Shown piece by piece: positions 16,929 to 25,445 of a DNA stretch of 64,000 nt (position 1 is the first letter of the stretch; each line of letters opens with the position of its first letter). The DNA lies in NCBI GenBank assembly GCA_028689145.1, contig JAQTWT010000011.1, positions 1 through 64,000 of the forward strand, given 5' to 3'. The notes beneath the pieces are model-generated. The model saw nothing but the letters and a program-made list of their open reading frames with translations. It was not told the origin of the DNA and did no database searches. The position numbers and the translations under genes were made by a program. Source of the stretch: Gallionella sp. (lineage in GTDB: Bacteria; Pseudomonadota; Gammaproteobacteria; Burkholderiales; Gallionellaceae).

Positions 16929-19004
16929 ATGTTTAATTTACAAAATCGTCTGCATGGTGTGCAACTATTTTTAGCCCGGCAAAGCCTGCAAACCCGCTTT
17001 ATATTGATCTTCGCGCTACCGTCATTGTTGTTTGCACTGGCTGCCTGGACGACTTTCAACGGCGTTGCCGAACGGATGGTGGAGCGCATCGGAGCGCGTT
17101 TTGCCGAACAGCAGGCACTCTATGACAAAGCACGCACCCTGCAACCGCTTATCCGCGAAGTGGCGCTGGCGCGCCAGATGGCCGCCAACACCATTATTCG
17201 GCAATGGGCGGCAAACGAACATGATCCGCAACTATACCGGCAGGCAATGGCGGAGCTGGAAAAATATCGCCAACGTTTTCAGGACGGAAATTATTTTCTG
17301 GCACTTACCCAGTCGGAGCATTGTTATTTTAACGATGCCCGTGTGCAAGATAGTCATCCATCTACCAAAGACAAGCAACTCCGCTACACCCTCAACCCGA
17401 TGAAACCGGCGGATGCATGGTTCTACTCCGCCATCAAAAATTCCGACAGCTACAACCTCAATGCGGAAACCAATCCGAACCTAGGCATCACTAGGCTCTG
17501 GATCAACGTGCCGTTGCTCCATAACGGCAAAGTGCTGGGCGTACTGGGAACAGGCCTGAATATGGATAGTTTCACCAGCTATACAGCAGGGACTCACCAA
17601 ACCGGCATAACCAGCATGCTCATTGACCGCAATACGGCCATCCAGATTTATCGCGACACCGGCAGCATCGACTTTTCCGGCATGACCTTGCTTTCCAGCT
17701 CAAAACCTTCGTTCACGCGGCTACTGGACAAACCGGAAGACCGCGCATGGATACAGCAGACCATCACTCAACTTGATGCCGTCAACCCGACTGCAACGGC
17801 AAAATCCGTGTATATCAATGGCCAGCGCTATTCGGGCAACTCGATCGTGGCGACCAGATTCCTGCACATCAAAGGCAAGCGTTATCTTGCCAGTATGGTG
17901 TCATTGCCGGAAACCGGCTGGTACAACCTCACGCTGCTCGACATGTCGGTGATACTGCCAACACATGATTATCTGGGAGTGATGCTGGCTATCGGAGGCG
18001 TCTCGCTCGGGCTGATGATCATCCTGCTGTTTGCACTGCGCAGGCTGGTATTAAAGCCCGTAGCTGTCCTGACTGCCGCCTCAGAGCGTATCCGCCGCGG
18101 TGATTACGCGGGTACGCCGGCGGAGAAAAGCGGCGGTGAAATCGGGCAACTCACCGCACAATTTCAGGCGATGCGCCATGCCGTCCACAAGACGCACCAC
18201 TGGATGGAAGAAGAGATCGAGAAACGCACCCGCGAACTCAGCGAAGCCAAGCAAATGCTGGAGGTCTCGTTGCAACAGGAAAAAAATAGCCGCGAAAACC
18301 AGGTCAATCTGCTATCCCTAATGGCACACGAAATCCGCAGTCCGATCGCGGTAATAGGCAATACCGCGCAAATGCTGAATGCGCTGGCACGATCGCAACA
18401 ACCCGACTGGCAACCGCGTATCGAGAAGATCATGGGGGCAGTGTTGCAACTTGCCTTGCTGATGAACAAATTTCTCGACCAGGACCGACTCAACATGGAA
18501 AGCACCGAGCTCGATATGCAAACGGGCGACCTGAATATTTTCTGCGAGGGACTCGCGGATACACTGGCATCAAACCATTGCCGCCGCATTTGCTTCACGC
18601 CCTGTGACGGCGACACCATGCTGCTGGCAGACTGGCATCTGGTCGGTATTGCCGTCAATAATCTCATCGACAACGCCGTCAAATACTCGCCGCCGGATAG
18701 CGGCATCGATATATGCATTACGCGTGACCAGACAAACATCCTGTGCGTCGAAGTAACCGACCATGGCCCGGGTATCGCCCCGGAGTTGCAACAGCGCATT
18801 TTCAACGAGAAATTTATCCGCGGCGAACACGGCAGCAATATCCGCGGCACCGGCCTCGGACTGTACCTGATCAACTGGATCGCCACTTCCCACGGGGGGT
18901 ATGCCGAAGTATTCTCGACACCGGGCAGCGGCAGCACGTTCCGTTTTTGCCTGCCGGTGTCGCATACCAGACTTGCAGGGAATAAAAGACTTGCCCGTGA
19001 ATAA
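16929..19004 (+). CDS. Membrane sensor histidine kinase
   Basis: The ORF track starts at a TTG inside the divergent regulator gene. The ATG at 16929 (MFNLQNRLHGVQLF) is preferred and gives 691 residues. A first membrane segment (about 24-42) is followed by a roughly 300-residue periplasmic sensor of dCache-like length, a second membrane segment (VMLAIGGVSLGLMIILLFAL), a HAMP domain, a HisKA domain with the phospho-acceptor in MAHEIRSP, and an HATPase domain with N box NNLIDNAVKYS, G1 DHGPGIAPE and G2 GTGLGLYLI. The protein should phosphorylate the divergent OmpR-type regulator. The starts of the two genes are so close that at least one promoter must lie within the other gene's coding sequence. 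The stimulus is unknown. Confidence 0.92.
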   Translation: MFNLQNRLHGVQLFLARQSLQTRFILIFALPSLLFALAAWTTFNGVAERMVERIGARFAEQQALYDKARTLQPLIREVALARQMAANTIIRQWAANEHDPQLYRQAMAELEKYRQRFQDGNYFLALTQSEHCYFNDARVQDSHPSTKDKQLRYTLNPMKPADAWFYSAIKNSDSYNLNAETNPNLGITRLWINVPLLHNGKVLGVLGTGLNMDSFTSYTAGTHQTGITSMLIDRNTAIQIYRDTGSIDFSGMTLLSSSKPSFTRLLDKPEDRAWIQQTITQLDAVNPTATAKSVYINGQRYSGNSIVATRFLHIKGKRYLASMVSLPETGWYNLTLLDMSVILPTHDYLGVMLAIGGVSLGLMIILLFALRRLVLKPVAVLTAASERIRRGDYAGTPAEKSGGEIGQLTAQFQAMRHAVHKTHHWMEEEIEKRTRELSEAKQMLEVSLQQEKNSRENQVNLLSLMAHEIRSPIAVIGNTAQMLNALARSQQPDWQPRIEKIMGAVLQLALLMNKFLDQDRLNMESTELDMQTGDLNIFCEGLADTLASNHCRRICFTPCDGDTMLLADWHLVGIAVNNLIDNAVKYSPPDSGIDICITRDQTNILCVEVTDHGPGIAPELQQRIFNEKFIRGEHGSNIRGTGLGLYLINWIATSHGGYAEVFSTPGSGSTFRFCLPVSHTRLAGNKRLARE

Positions 19005-19063
19005 AGCGCAAGCGTTCTTGCACATGCCGCCCCCGCACGCTTTATCGGGCCAGCAGCCCGGAA

Positions 19064-20146
19064 TCAGGCGTTGCCGATACCGCGCGTCGGCAGGTGTATC
19101 TGTCTGGCGAAATCCAGCATGCGCTGTACCGGCAGCACCGCGCGCCGCCCGATAGCCGGATCGATATGAATCTCGTTGTGGCCGTGTTCCAGCACCTCCG
19201 CCAGATTGACCAGCCCGTTCATCGCCATCCACGGGCAATGCGCGCAGCTCTTGCAGTTCGCGCCGCTGCCTGCCGTCGGCGCTTCGATGAACAGCTTGTG
19301 CGGCGACAGGGTGCGCATCTTGTGCAGGATACCGTTGTCGGTCGCGACGATGAATTCGCCGGCATCCGCTTGTTGCGATGCCTTGATGATCTGCGTGGTA
19401 GAGCCGACCACATCCGCCAGCGCGATCACCGCCGCGGGCGATTCGGGATGCACCAGCACCCTGGCGTTGGGATGTTGCGCCTTGAGCGCCGCCAGTTCAC
19501 CGGCCTTAAATTCGTCATGCACCATGCATGAGCCTTGCCACAGCAGCATATCCGCACCGGTCTGCTGGCGGATGTAATCGCCCAGATGTCGATCCGGTGC
19601 CCAGATAATCTTTTGCCCCTGCTCCTTGAGATGTTTGACCACGGGCAAAGCGATCGAGCTGGTCACCATCCAGTCGGCACGCGCCTTCACCGCCGCGCTG
19701 GTGTTGGCGTACACCACCACGGTGTAGTCGGGGTGCGCGTCGCAGAACGCGCTGAACTCGTCGGCCGGACAGCCCAGATCGAGCGAACAAGTCGCGTCCA
19801 AATCCGGCATCAGCACACGCTTTTCCGGATTGAGTATTTTCGCGGTCTCACCCATGAAGCGCACCCCGGCGACCACGATGGTTTGAGCCGGATGCTGGTG
19901 ACCGAAGTTTGCCATATCCAGCGAGTCGGAGACCATGCCGCCGGTGGCTTCCGCCAGATCCTGCAAATCCGGATGCACATAATAATGCGCCACCAGCACC
20001 GCATCCTGCTCAATTAACAAGCGCTTGATGCGCGCGATCAGCTCGGGCTTGTCCTGAGCATCCGGCTCATGCGGGGCTTTCGCCCAAGCCGCAGCAGTCG
20101 CGCAACCGGGATGGTCGTAAGCAATCGGGATGATGTTTTCGCTCAT
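19064..20146 (-). CDS. nadA: Quinolinate synthase NadA
   Basis: NadA condenses iminoaspartate with dihydroxyacetone phosphate to quinolinate in NAD biosynthesis and carries a [4Fe-4S] cluster. The protein shows the family motifs [49 protein letters not shown] and a C-terminal [13 protein letters not shown]. Three Cys in conserved places (DLGC, QGSC and the CAHCPWM segment) can hold the cluster. The ORF track starts 23 codons earlier; the ATG at 20146 ([14 protein letters not shown]) is preferred because the extra residues derive from an upstream repeat element. It has about 360 residues, normal for the family. nadB and nadC are not adjacent. Confidence 0.97.
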   Translation of the reverse strand: MSENIIPIAYDHPGCATAAAWAKAPHEPDAQDKPELIARIKRLLIEQDAVLVAHYYVHPDLQDLAEATGGMVSDSLDMANFGHQHPAQTIVVAGVRFMGETAKILNPEKRVLMPDLDATCSLDLGCPADEFSAFCDAHPDYTVVVYANTSAAVKARADWMVTSSIALPVVKHLKEQGQKIIWAPDRHLGDYIRQQTGADMLLWQGSCMVHDEFKAGELAALKAQHPNARVLVHPESPAAVIALADVVGSTTQIIKASQQADAGEFIVATDNGILHKMRTLSPHKLFIEAPTAGSGANCKSCAHCPWMAMNGLVNLAEVLEHGHNEIHIDPAIGRRAVLPVQRMLDFARQIHLPTRGIGNA

Positions 20147-20176
20147 GGTGTTTGGCCCGTCATATAGTGCAATGTT

Positions 20177-20310
20177 GTAGGGGCGCGATTTATCGCGCCC
20201 TTGTTTCCGACACACGAATAAATTGGGTCGCGATGATAAGTAGTGGCTTAGACGCAGATTCTTCGCGTCTTAGTCCAATACTTAGTAGTTCCATCAATCA
20301 CGCCCCTACA
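20177..20310. repeat. 134-bp element with terminal inverted repeats, upstream of nadA
   Basis: The ends TGTAGGGGCGCGAT and ATCACGCCCCTACA are inverted repeats matching at 13 of 14 positions. Inside, GGGCGCGAT and ATCGCGCCC form a perfect 9-bp hairpin, and a second weaker hairpin contains AGACGC and GCGTCT. No coding capacity is seen. It resembles a REP-type or miniature inverted-repeat element. It lies 31 bp upstream of the nadA start and may affect its transcription. Confidence 0.65.
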
Positions 20311-20361
20311 TGGTCATTGTTGTCTTGAAAGACAGTGGAATTATATGCTGTTCCGCAAATG

Positions 20362-20391
20362 AAAAGCCCCACCTTGCGGCAGGGCTTTTTT
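20362..20391 (-). terminator. Terminator of the rplU-rpmA operon
   Basis: AAAAGCCCC-ACC-TTGC-GGC-AGGGCTTTT forms a strong GC-rich stem flanked by A- and T-tracts on both sides, so it can work in either direction. It lies about 60 bp after the rpmA stop. Confidence 0.85.
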
Positions 20392-20450
20392 GCGCCAATT
20401 GGCGCGACAACTATTCTTTGCATAAACCTCCCCATGCGGGAAGGTTCAGG

Positions 20451-20708
20451 TCAGGCAGCTACTACGGAAACAGTCCTGCGCTGCTGCGCGCCCTTGATGG
20501 CGAACACGACTTTGCCGGTAATCTTGGCAAACAGCGTGTGATCCTTGCCCATGCCGACGTTGTCACCGGGGTGGAATTCGGTGCCGCGCTGACGCACGAT
20601 GATGCTGCCCGCGCTGATCAATTCGCCGCCGTAGCTCTTCACGCCCAGACGTTTTGAGTGTGAGTCGCGTCCGTTACTGGTACTGCCGCCGCCTTTTTTT
20701 GATGCCAT
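20451..20708 (-). CDS. rpmA: 50S ribosomal protein L27
   Basis: The 85-residue protein starts [20 protein letters not shown] and contains [15 protein letters not shown] and [14 protein letters not shown], which are diagnostic of L27. The N-terminus reaches the ribosomal peptidyl-transferase centre. It is the second gene of the rplU-rpmA operon, 35 bp after rplU. The obg GTPase gene that often follows is absent here; a terminator follows instead. Confidence 0.99.
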   Translation of the reverse strand: MASKKGGGSTSNGRDSHSKRLGVKSYGGELISAGSIIVRQRGTEFHPGDNVGMGKDHTLFAKITGKVVFAIKGAQQRRTVSVVAA

Positions 20709-20743
20709 GTTATCTGCTCCTTACGAGAATTACGCGCAAAAAC

Positions 20744-21055
20744 TTAAGCCGAGATGCCGTCGATGCGGATTTCGGTGTAGTTTTGACGATGACCTTGATT
20801 CTTCTGATAGTGCTTGCGGCGGCGCATCTTGAAGATACGCACCTTGTCGCCGCGACCGTGCGCGACAATCGTCGCTTTCACCGAAGCGCCGATCAGCATA
20901 GGCTTGCCCACGGACAGCTTGTCGCCGTCGGCTACCATCAGCACTTTGTCCAGCACGATTGCGCTGCCCACGTCGCCGGGAATGATTTCAACTTTTAAAG
21001 TTTCACCGTTCGTAACGCGATATTGCTTACCACCGGTTTTAATGACTGCGTACAT
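20744..21055 (-). CDS. rplU: 50S ribosomal protein L21
   Basis: The 103-residue protein starts [14 protein letters not shown] and contains [20 protein letters not shown] and [12 protein letters not shown], typical of bacterial L21, which binds 23S rRNA. It is the first gene of the operon and has a short 5' leader from the promoter at 21094-21121. Confidence 0.99.
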   Translation of the reverse strand: MYAVIKTGGKQYRVTNGETLKVEIIPGDVGSAIVLDKVLMVADGDKLSVGKPMLIGASVKATIVAHGRGDKVRIFKMRRRKHYQKNQGHRQNYTEIRIDGISA

Positions 21056-21093
21056 AACAACCTCGACTTAATGCGTTTTTTGCGAAGGCGCGG

Positions 21094-21121
21094 ATTATAC
21101 ATAAATATCCGGCCCAGTCAA
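21094..21121 (-). promoter_or_regulatory. Sigma-70 promoter of rplU-rpmA
   Basis: On the minus strand, TTGACT and TATAAT are separated by 16 bp, and the GC-rich discriminator (CCGCGCC) typical of ribosomal promoters follows. The -10 ends about 39 bp from the rplU ATG. Confidence 0.82.
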
Positions 21122-21248
21122 AAGCATTTTTAGTGGCGAAAATGCAGGGCTGGGTATCAGGTTGCGGGATTCTCGGCTAATTTAAGGTTTGGGCACTTGG
21201 CATGGCTACCCAGAAACCAAGGTGAGGCAGCCAACAATGCCCGCACGT

Positions 21249-22481
21249 TCACCACGGCGCAGCCGACACGTCGCTCCACAGTTCCTGAATGTCGCGGATG
21301 TCCCATTCCGCCGGGTCTTCGTGCGAGACGATCCTGTCCTTGCAGAACGGTTTCGACAGATCCACTATCTCCGGCGGGATGCGCGCGTTGGATTTGATGG
21401 AGAAAAATACTTTAACAACCGGGGTGAGCAGCGATTGTTCGGTCTGTCCGATGACAACGCCCAGCCGCTCGGATGACAGTTTGACCATCGAACCGATCGG
21501 GTAGATGCCGATGCTGCGCACGAAGGCCTCGAAGATGCGCTGGTCGAAATGGCCGTGGCTCCATTCGGCCATCTTGCGGATGGATTCGGCGGGTTCCCAG
21601 CCGTTTTTGTACGGGCGGTTGGAGGTGATCGCATCGTACACGTCGCACACCGCGCCCATCTTGGCATACAGGCTGATTTGCTCGTTGGTGAGCCCGTCTG
21701 GGTAGCCGCTGCCGTCCACTTTTTCGTGGTGGTGCAGGCAAACGAACAGCGCGACATCGCTGGTTATTCCGTTGCTCCCCAGCAAAATTTTGTTGCCATC
21801 GACCGGGTGGTTCTTCATCACCTTGAATTCCGCATCGGTCAGCTTGCCGGGTTTATTGAGAATATCCGGCGGCGACAGGGTTTTGCCGATGTCGTGCATC
21901 AGCCCAGCCAGCCCGGCCTCGTGGATTTGCTCGTTATTCAGCCCCAGTTGGCGTGCCAGCGACACCATCAGCGCGCATACCGCGACCGAGTGCATATAGG
22001 TGTAATCGTCCTTGTTTTTCAGGCGCGCCAGGCTAATCAGCGCGCCGGGATTGCGCATCACCGAGCTGGTGATTTCCTCGACGACCGGCAGCGCATCGCT
22101 GGCGTTCAGGGCTTGGCCCATGCGCGCCTCCTTGAACATCGAAGAGACAGCCTGCTTGGATTGGTTGCAGATACTGACAGCGCGCGCGGCTTCCCGCGCG
22201 ATGTCGAGCTGGGGCGCAACATGCCGGCTTGCGTCGGCCCGCGCCAGCGTGTCGTCGATTTCCGCGGCAACCGTCTCTTCGGTCTTGCCGCCCTCGACAT
22301 CCAGCCCCTTGTCGGTGTCTATCCAGACTTCCTTGATGCCGGTGGACAGGACATTGCGCAGATCTTCCGGGTTGTCCAGCTTGAACGCCTTGCGCCAGAA
22401 CGGATGGTCGTACCACGAGCCGCAAAACTCGTGGATGTACATGCCGATGCGCAGTTGCTTGACTGGGATACGGACCAACAT
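21249..22481 (-). CDS. HD-GYP c-di-GMP phosphodiesterase (paralogue 1 of 3)
   Basis: The 410-residue protein has an N-terminal DUF3391-type domain (MLVRIPVKQLRIGMYIHEFC) and an HD-GYP domain with MHDIGKT and HHEKVDGSGYPDGL. HD-GYP enzymes hydrolyse c-di-GMP to pGpG or GMP and so lower this biofilm-promoting messenger. It is the most downstream of three tandem paralogues. The catalytic residues are intact, and an insertion (SNGITSD) relative to its neighbours shows divergence. No receiver or membrane sensor is present, so it is probably a soluble enzyme. Confidence 0.95.
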   Translation of the reverse strand: MLVRIPVKQLRIGMYIHEFCGSWYDHPFWRKAFKLDNPEDLRNVLSTGIKEVWIDTDKGLDVEGGKTEETVAAEIDDTLARADASRHVAPQLDIAREAARAVSICNQSKQAVSSMFKEARMGQALNASDALPVVEEITSSVMRNPGALISLARLKNKDDYTYMHSVAVCALMVSLARQLGLNNEQIHEAGLAGLMHDIGKTLSPPDILNKPGKLTDAEFKVMKNHPVDGNKILLGSNGITSDVALFVCLHHHEKVDGSGYPDGLTNEQISLYAKMGAVCDVYDAITSNRPYKNGWEPAESIRKMAEWSHGHFDQRIFEAFVRSIGIYPIGSMVKLSSERLGVVIGQTEQSLLTPVVKVFFSIKSNARIPPEIVDLSKPFCKDRIVSHEDPAEWDIRDIQELWSDVSAAPW

Positions 22482-22596
22482 GGTTAGCTCGCTGTGCCGG
22501 TGGGAGGACAGATTCTACCGCAAAGAATAACGGCGCTGGATAGTGTTCTGCAGGATGCGTTACACGCATCACTATAGCTTCAGCCATAAACAGTTT

Positions 22597-22675
22597 GTAG
22601 GCTGGCGGTGAGGCACAAACCCCAGCGTTTGTTTGCCTCGAACATGCTGGGGTTCGTGCCTCACCGCTAGCCTAC
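22597..22675. repeat. 79-nt near-perfect hairpin element between HD-GYP genes 1 and 2
   Basis: Two 30-nt arms (GTAGGCTGGCGGTGAGGCAC... and its complement) differ at only two positions and enclose a 19-nt loop. The sequence resembles dispersed GTGAGGCACGAACCCCAGC-type elements of proteobacteria. It is too long and lacks the T-tract of a simple terminator. A smaller hairpin (GATGCGT-TAC-ACGCATC) lies just beside it at about 22554-22570. Confidence 0.8.
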
Positions 22676-22764
22676 GCAAGCGACCTTTCAATCTATTTAA
22701 TAATCAAGGTCGATAACGTTGGTGCGCATGCTGCCCCCTGTTCTTCCTGCATTTGCAAACGCAC

Positions 22765-23994
22765 CTACCAGGGTGCGGCGGAGATATCGCTCCACAGCTC
22801 CTGAATGTCGCCAATATTCCATTTGGACGGGTCTTCGTGCGCGACGATTTTGTCCGTGCAGGACGATTTCGACAGGTCCAGTATTTCCGGCGGGATGCGC
22901 ATATTGGACTTGATGGAGAAGAACACTTTCACCTTGGGGGTAAGCAGCGATTGTTCGGTCTGCCCGATCACCACCCCCAGATGTCCGGAGGCCAGCCTGA
23001 CCAGTGAACCGACCGGGTAGATGCCGATGCTGCGCACGAATGCCTCGAAAATGCGCCAGTCGAAATGGCCGTGGCTCCACTCGGCCATTTTGCGGATAGA
23101 TTCGGCGGGTTCCCAGCCGTTCTTGTAGGCGCGTATCGAAGTAATTGCGTCATACACATCGCATACCGCAGCCATCTTGGCAAACAGGTCGATCTGCTCA
23201 TTGGCGAGCTTCTCGGGATAGCCGCTGCCGTCTATTTTTTCGTGATGACGCAAACAGACATGCAGCGCGATATCGCTGATGCCCTGACTTTCCAGCAGGA
23301 TGATGTGCCCGTCGATCGGATGGTTTTTCATCACCTGAAATTCGGTCTCTGATAGCTTGCCGGGCTTATTGATGATCTCCAGCGGGATCATCGTTTTGCC
23401 GATGTCGTGCATCAAACCGGCCAGTCCGGCCTGTCGGGTCTGCTCTTCGTCCAGCCCCAATTGGCGTGACAGGGAAACCATCAGGGCGCATACCGCCACC
23501 GAGTGCATGTAGGTGTAATTATCCTTGTCCTTCAGGCGAGCCAGACTAATCAGCGCGCCGGGGTTGCGCAGCACCGAGGTGGTGATCTCCTCGACCACCG
23601 GCAGCGCGTCGCCTGCATTCAGCGCTTTGCCCATGCGCGCTTCATGGAACATCGAAGCGACCGCCTGCTTGGATTGGGCGCAGATTTTGACGGCGCGGGC
23701 GGCCTCTTGGGCGATATCGGCATGGTGCGCTACCTTGCTGCCGGTGCTGGCCCGTGCCAGCGTGTCATCGATTTCCGATGCAACCGCCTTCTCGCTCTTG
23801 CCACCCTCGACATCCAGCCCTTTTCCGGTATCGATCCAGACTTCCCTGATGCCGGTGGTCAGTATTTCCTGTAAATCTTCGGGCTTGTCCAGCAGAAATG
23901 CGGTGCGCCAGAACGGGTGGTCATACCACGAGCCGCAAAACTCGTGGATGTACATGCCGGTGCGCAATTGTTCAATGGGGATACGGACTAACAT
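22765..23994 (-). CDS. HD-GYP c-di-GMP phosphodiesterase (paralogue 2 of 3)
   Basis: The 409-residue protein has the same layout as its two neighbours: a DUF3391-type N-terminus (MLVRIPIEQLRTGMYIHEFC) and an HD-GYP domain with MHDIGKT and RHHEKIDGSGYPEKL. Sequence similarity to paralogues 1 and 3 runs through the full length, so the set arose by tandem duplication. It is separated from paralogue 1 by 283 bp containing a large hairpin, and from paralogue 3 by 76 bp. Confidence 0.95.
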   Translation of the reverse strand: MLVRIPIEQLRTGMYIHEFCGSWYDHPFWRTAFLLDKPEDLQEILTTGIREVWIDTGKGLDVEGGKSEKAVASEIDDTLARASTGSKVAHHADIAQEAARAVKICAQSKQAVASMFHEARMGKALNAGDALPVVEEITTSVLRNPGALISLARLKDKDNYTYMHSVAVCALMVSLSRQLGLDEEQTRQAGLAGLMHDIGKTMIPLEIINKPGKLSETEFQVMKNHPIDGHIILLESQGISDIALHVCLRHHEKIDGSGYPEKLANEQIDLFAKMAAVCDVYDAITSIRAYKNGWEPAESIRKMAEWSHGHFDWRIFEAFVRSIGIYPVGSLVRLASGHLGVVIGQTEQSLLTPKVKVFFSIKSNMRIPPEILDLSKSSCTDKIVAHEDPSKWNIGDIQELWSDISAAPW

Positions 23995-24070
23995 GGATGA
24001 GCCGATTTGCCGGTGAAATGCTTATTTTACTCTAATGGTTTCTTTGAAATTGTACCGTGCGCGCGGGCAT

Positions 24071-25318
24071 TTACCACGGTGTAGCAGGCATGTCGCTCCA
24101 CAACTCTTGAAGATCATGGATATCCCATTTTGCCGGGTCTTCGTGCGAGACGATCTTGTCCTTGCTGGACGGTTTTGACAGATCCAGTATTTCCGGAGCA
24201 ATCCGGGCATTCGACTTGATCGAAAAAAATACTTTTACCACGGGGGTAAGCAGCGATTTTTCGGTTTGCTCGATGATCACGCCCAGACGATTGGACTCCA
24301 ACTTGACCAGCGAACCGATCGGATAAATGCCGATGCTTTTGACAAAGGCCTGAAAAATACGCAGATCAAAATGACCGCTGCTCCACTCCGCCATTTTTCT
24401 CAGCGATTCGGCGGGCTCCCAGCCGCTCTTGTACGGGCGGTTGGAGGTGATCGCGTCATATACATCGCACACCGCGCCCATCTTGGCATACAGGCTGATC
24501 TGTTCGCCGCTGAGCTTCTCTGGATAGCCGCTGCCGTCCACTTTTTCGTGATGGTGCAGGCAGACATCCAGCGCAACCTCGCTGATCCCCTTGCCTTCCA
24601 ATAGCATTTTGTGCCCCTGGCTGGGATGGTCTCTCACCGTCATAAATTCGGCATCGGTCAGCTTGCCGGGTTTGTTGAGGATTCCCAGCGGGATCATCAT
24701 TTTGCCGACATCGTGCAACAAACCGGCCAATCCGGCCATGCGGGTTTGCTGCTCATCCAAACCCAGTTGGCGGGACAGGGAAACCATCAAGGCGCATACC
24801 GCCACCGAATGCATGTAGGTGTAATCGTCCTTGTCTTTCAGGCGCGCCAGACTAATCAGCGCGCCGGGGTTGCGCATCACCGAAGTGGATATTTCCTCGA
24901 CAATCGGTAGCGCGTCTTCGGCATCCAGCGCCTTGCCCATGCGCGCTTCATGAAACATCGAGCTGACCGCCTGTTTGGATTTGGCACAAATCTTGACGGC
25001 GCGCGCGGCTTCTTGCGCGATATTGACGCGTTCCACTATCGGGGCGCTCTTGTCAGCCTGTGCCAGCGTGGCTTCGATCTCTTCCGCAACCGCCTGTTCC
25101 GATGCTCCCGCATCCCCCTCTTCATCGACAGCGATGCCCAGACCTTTGGCGGTATCTATCCATACCTCCTTGATGCCGGTGGCCAGCAGGGTCTTCAAGT
25201 CTTTGGGATCATCCAGCGTGAAAGCGCCACGCCAGAACGGATGATCCATCCACGATCCGCACAGCTCGTGTACATGCATACCGAGGCGCAGTTGTTTGAC
25301 TTGGATGCGTATTAGCAT
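24071..25318 (-). CDS. HD-GYP c-di-GMP phosphodiesterase (paralogue 3 of 3)
   Basis: The 415-residue protein starts MLIRIQVKQLRLGMHVHELC (DUF3391-type) and carries LHDVGKM and HHEKVDGSGYPEKL in its HD-GYP domain. A short acidic insertion (AVDEEGDAGASEQAV) in the linker distinguishes it from the other two. It is the first of the three in transcription order and may drive paralogue 2 as well, since only 76 bp separate them. Confidence 0.95.
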   Translation of the reverse strand: MLIRIQVKQLRLGMHVHELCGSWMDHPFWRGAFTLDDPKDLKTLLATGIKEVWIDTAKGLGIAVDEEGDAGASEQAVAEEIEATLAQADKSAPIVERVNIAQEAARAVKICAKSKQAVSSMFHEARMGKALDAEDALPIVEEISTSVMRNPGALISLARLKDKDDYTYMHSVAVCALMVSLSRQLGLDEQQTRMAGLAGLLHDVGKMMIPLGILNKPGKLTDAEFMTVRDHPSQGHKMLLEGKGISEVALDVCLHHHEKVDGSGYPEKLSGEQISLYAKMGAVCDVYDAITSNRPYKSGWEPAESLRKMAEWSSGHFDLRIFQAFVKSIGIYPIGSLVKLESNRLGVIIEQTEKSLLTPVVKVFFSIKSNARIAPEILDLSKPSSKDKIVSHEDPAKWDIHDLQELWSDMPATPW

Positions 25319-25445
25319 GGAAATTCAGGAAGCCGGGTTATGGTGAAAGTTTTTAATAGCCGTATAAAACGCAAAAAACTAAACCGCTGACTCCGTGATT
25401 TTACTTGCGAGTCGCCAAAAATACTGACGATTGCTGAAAAATATT

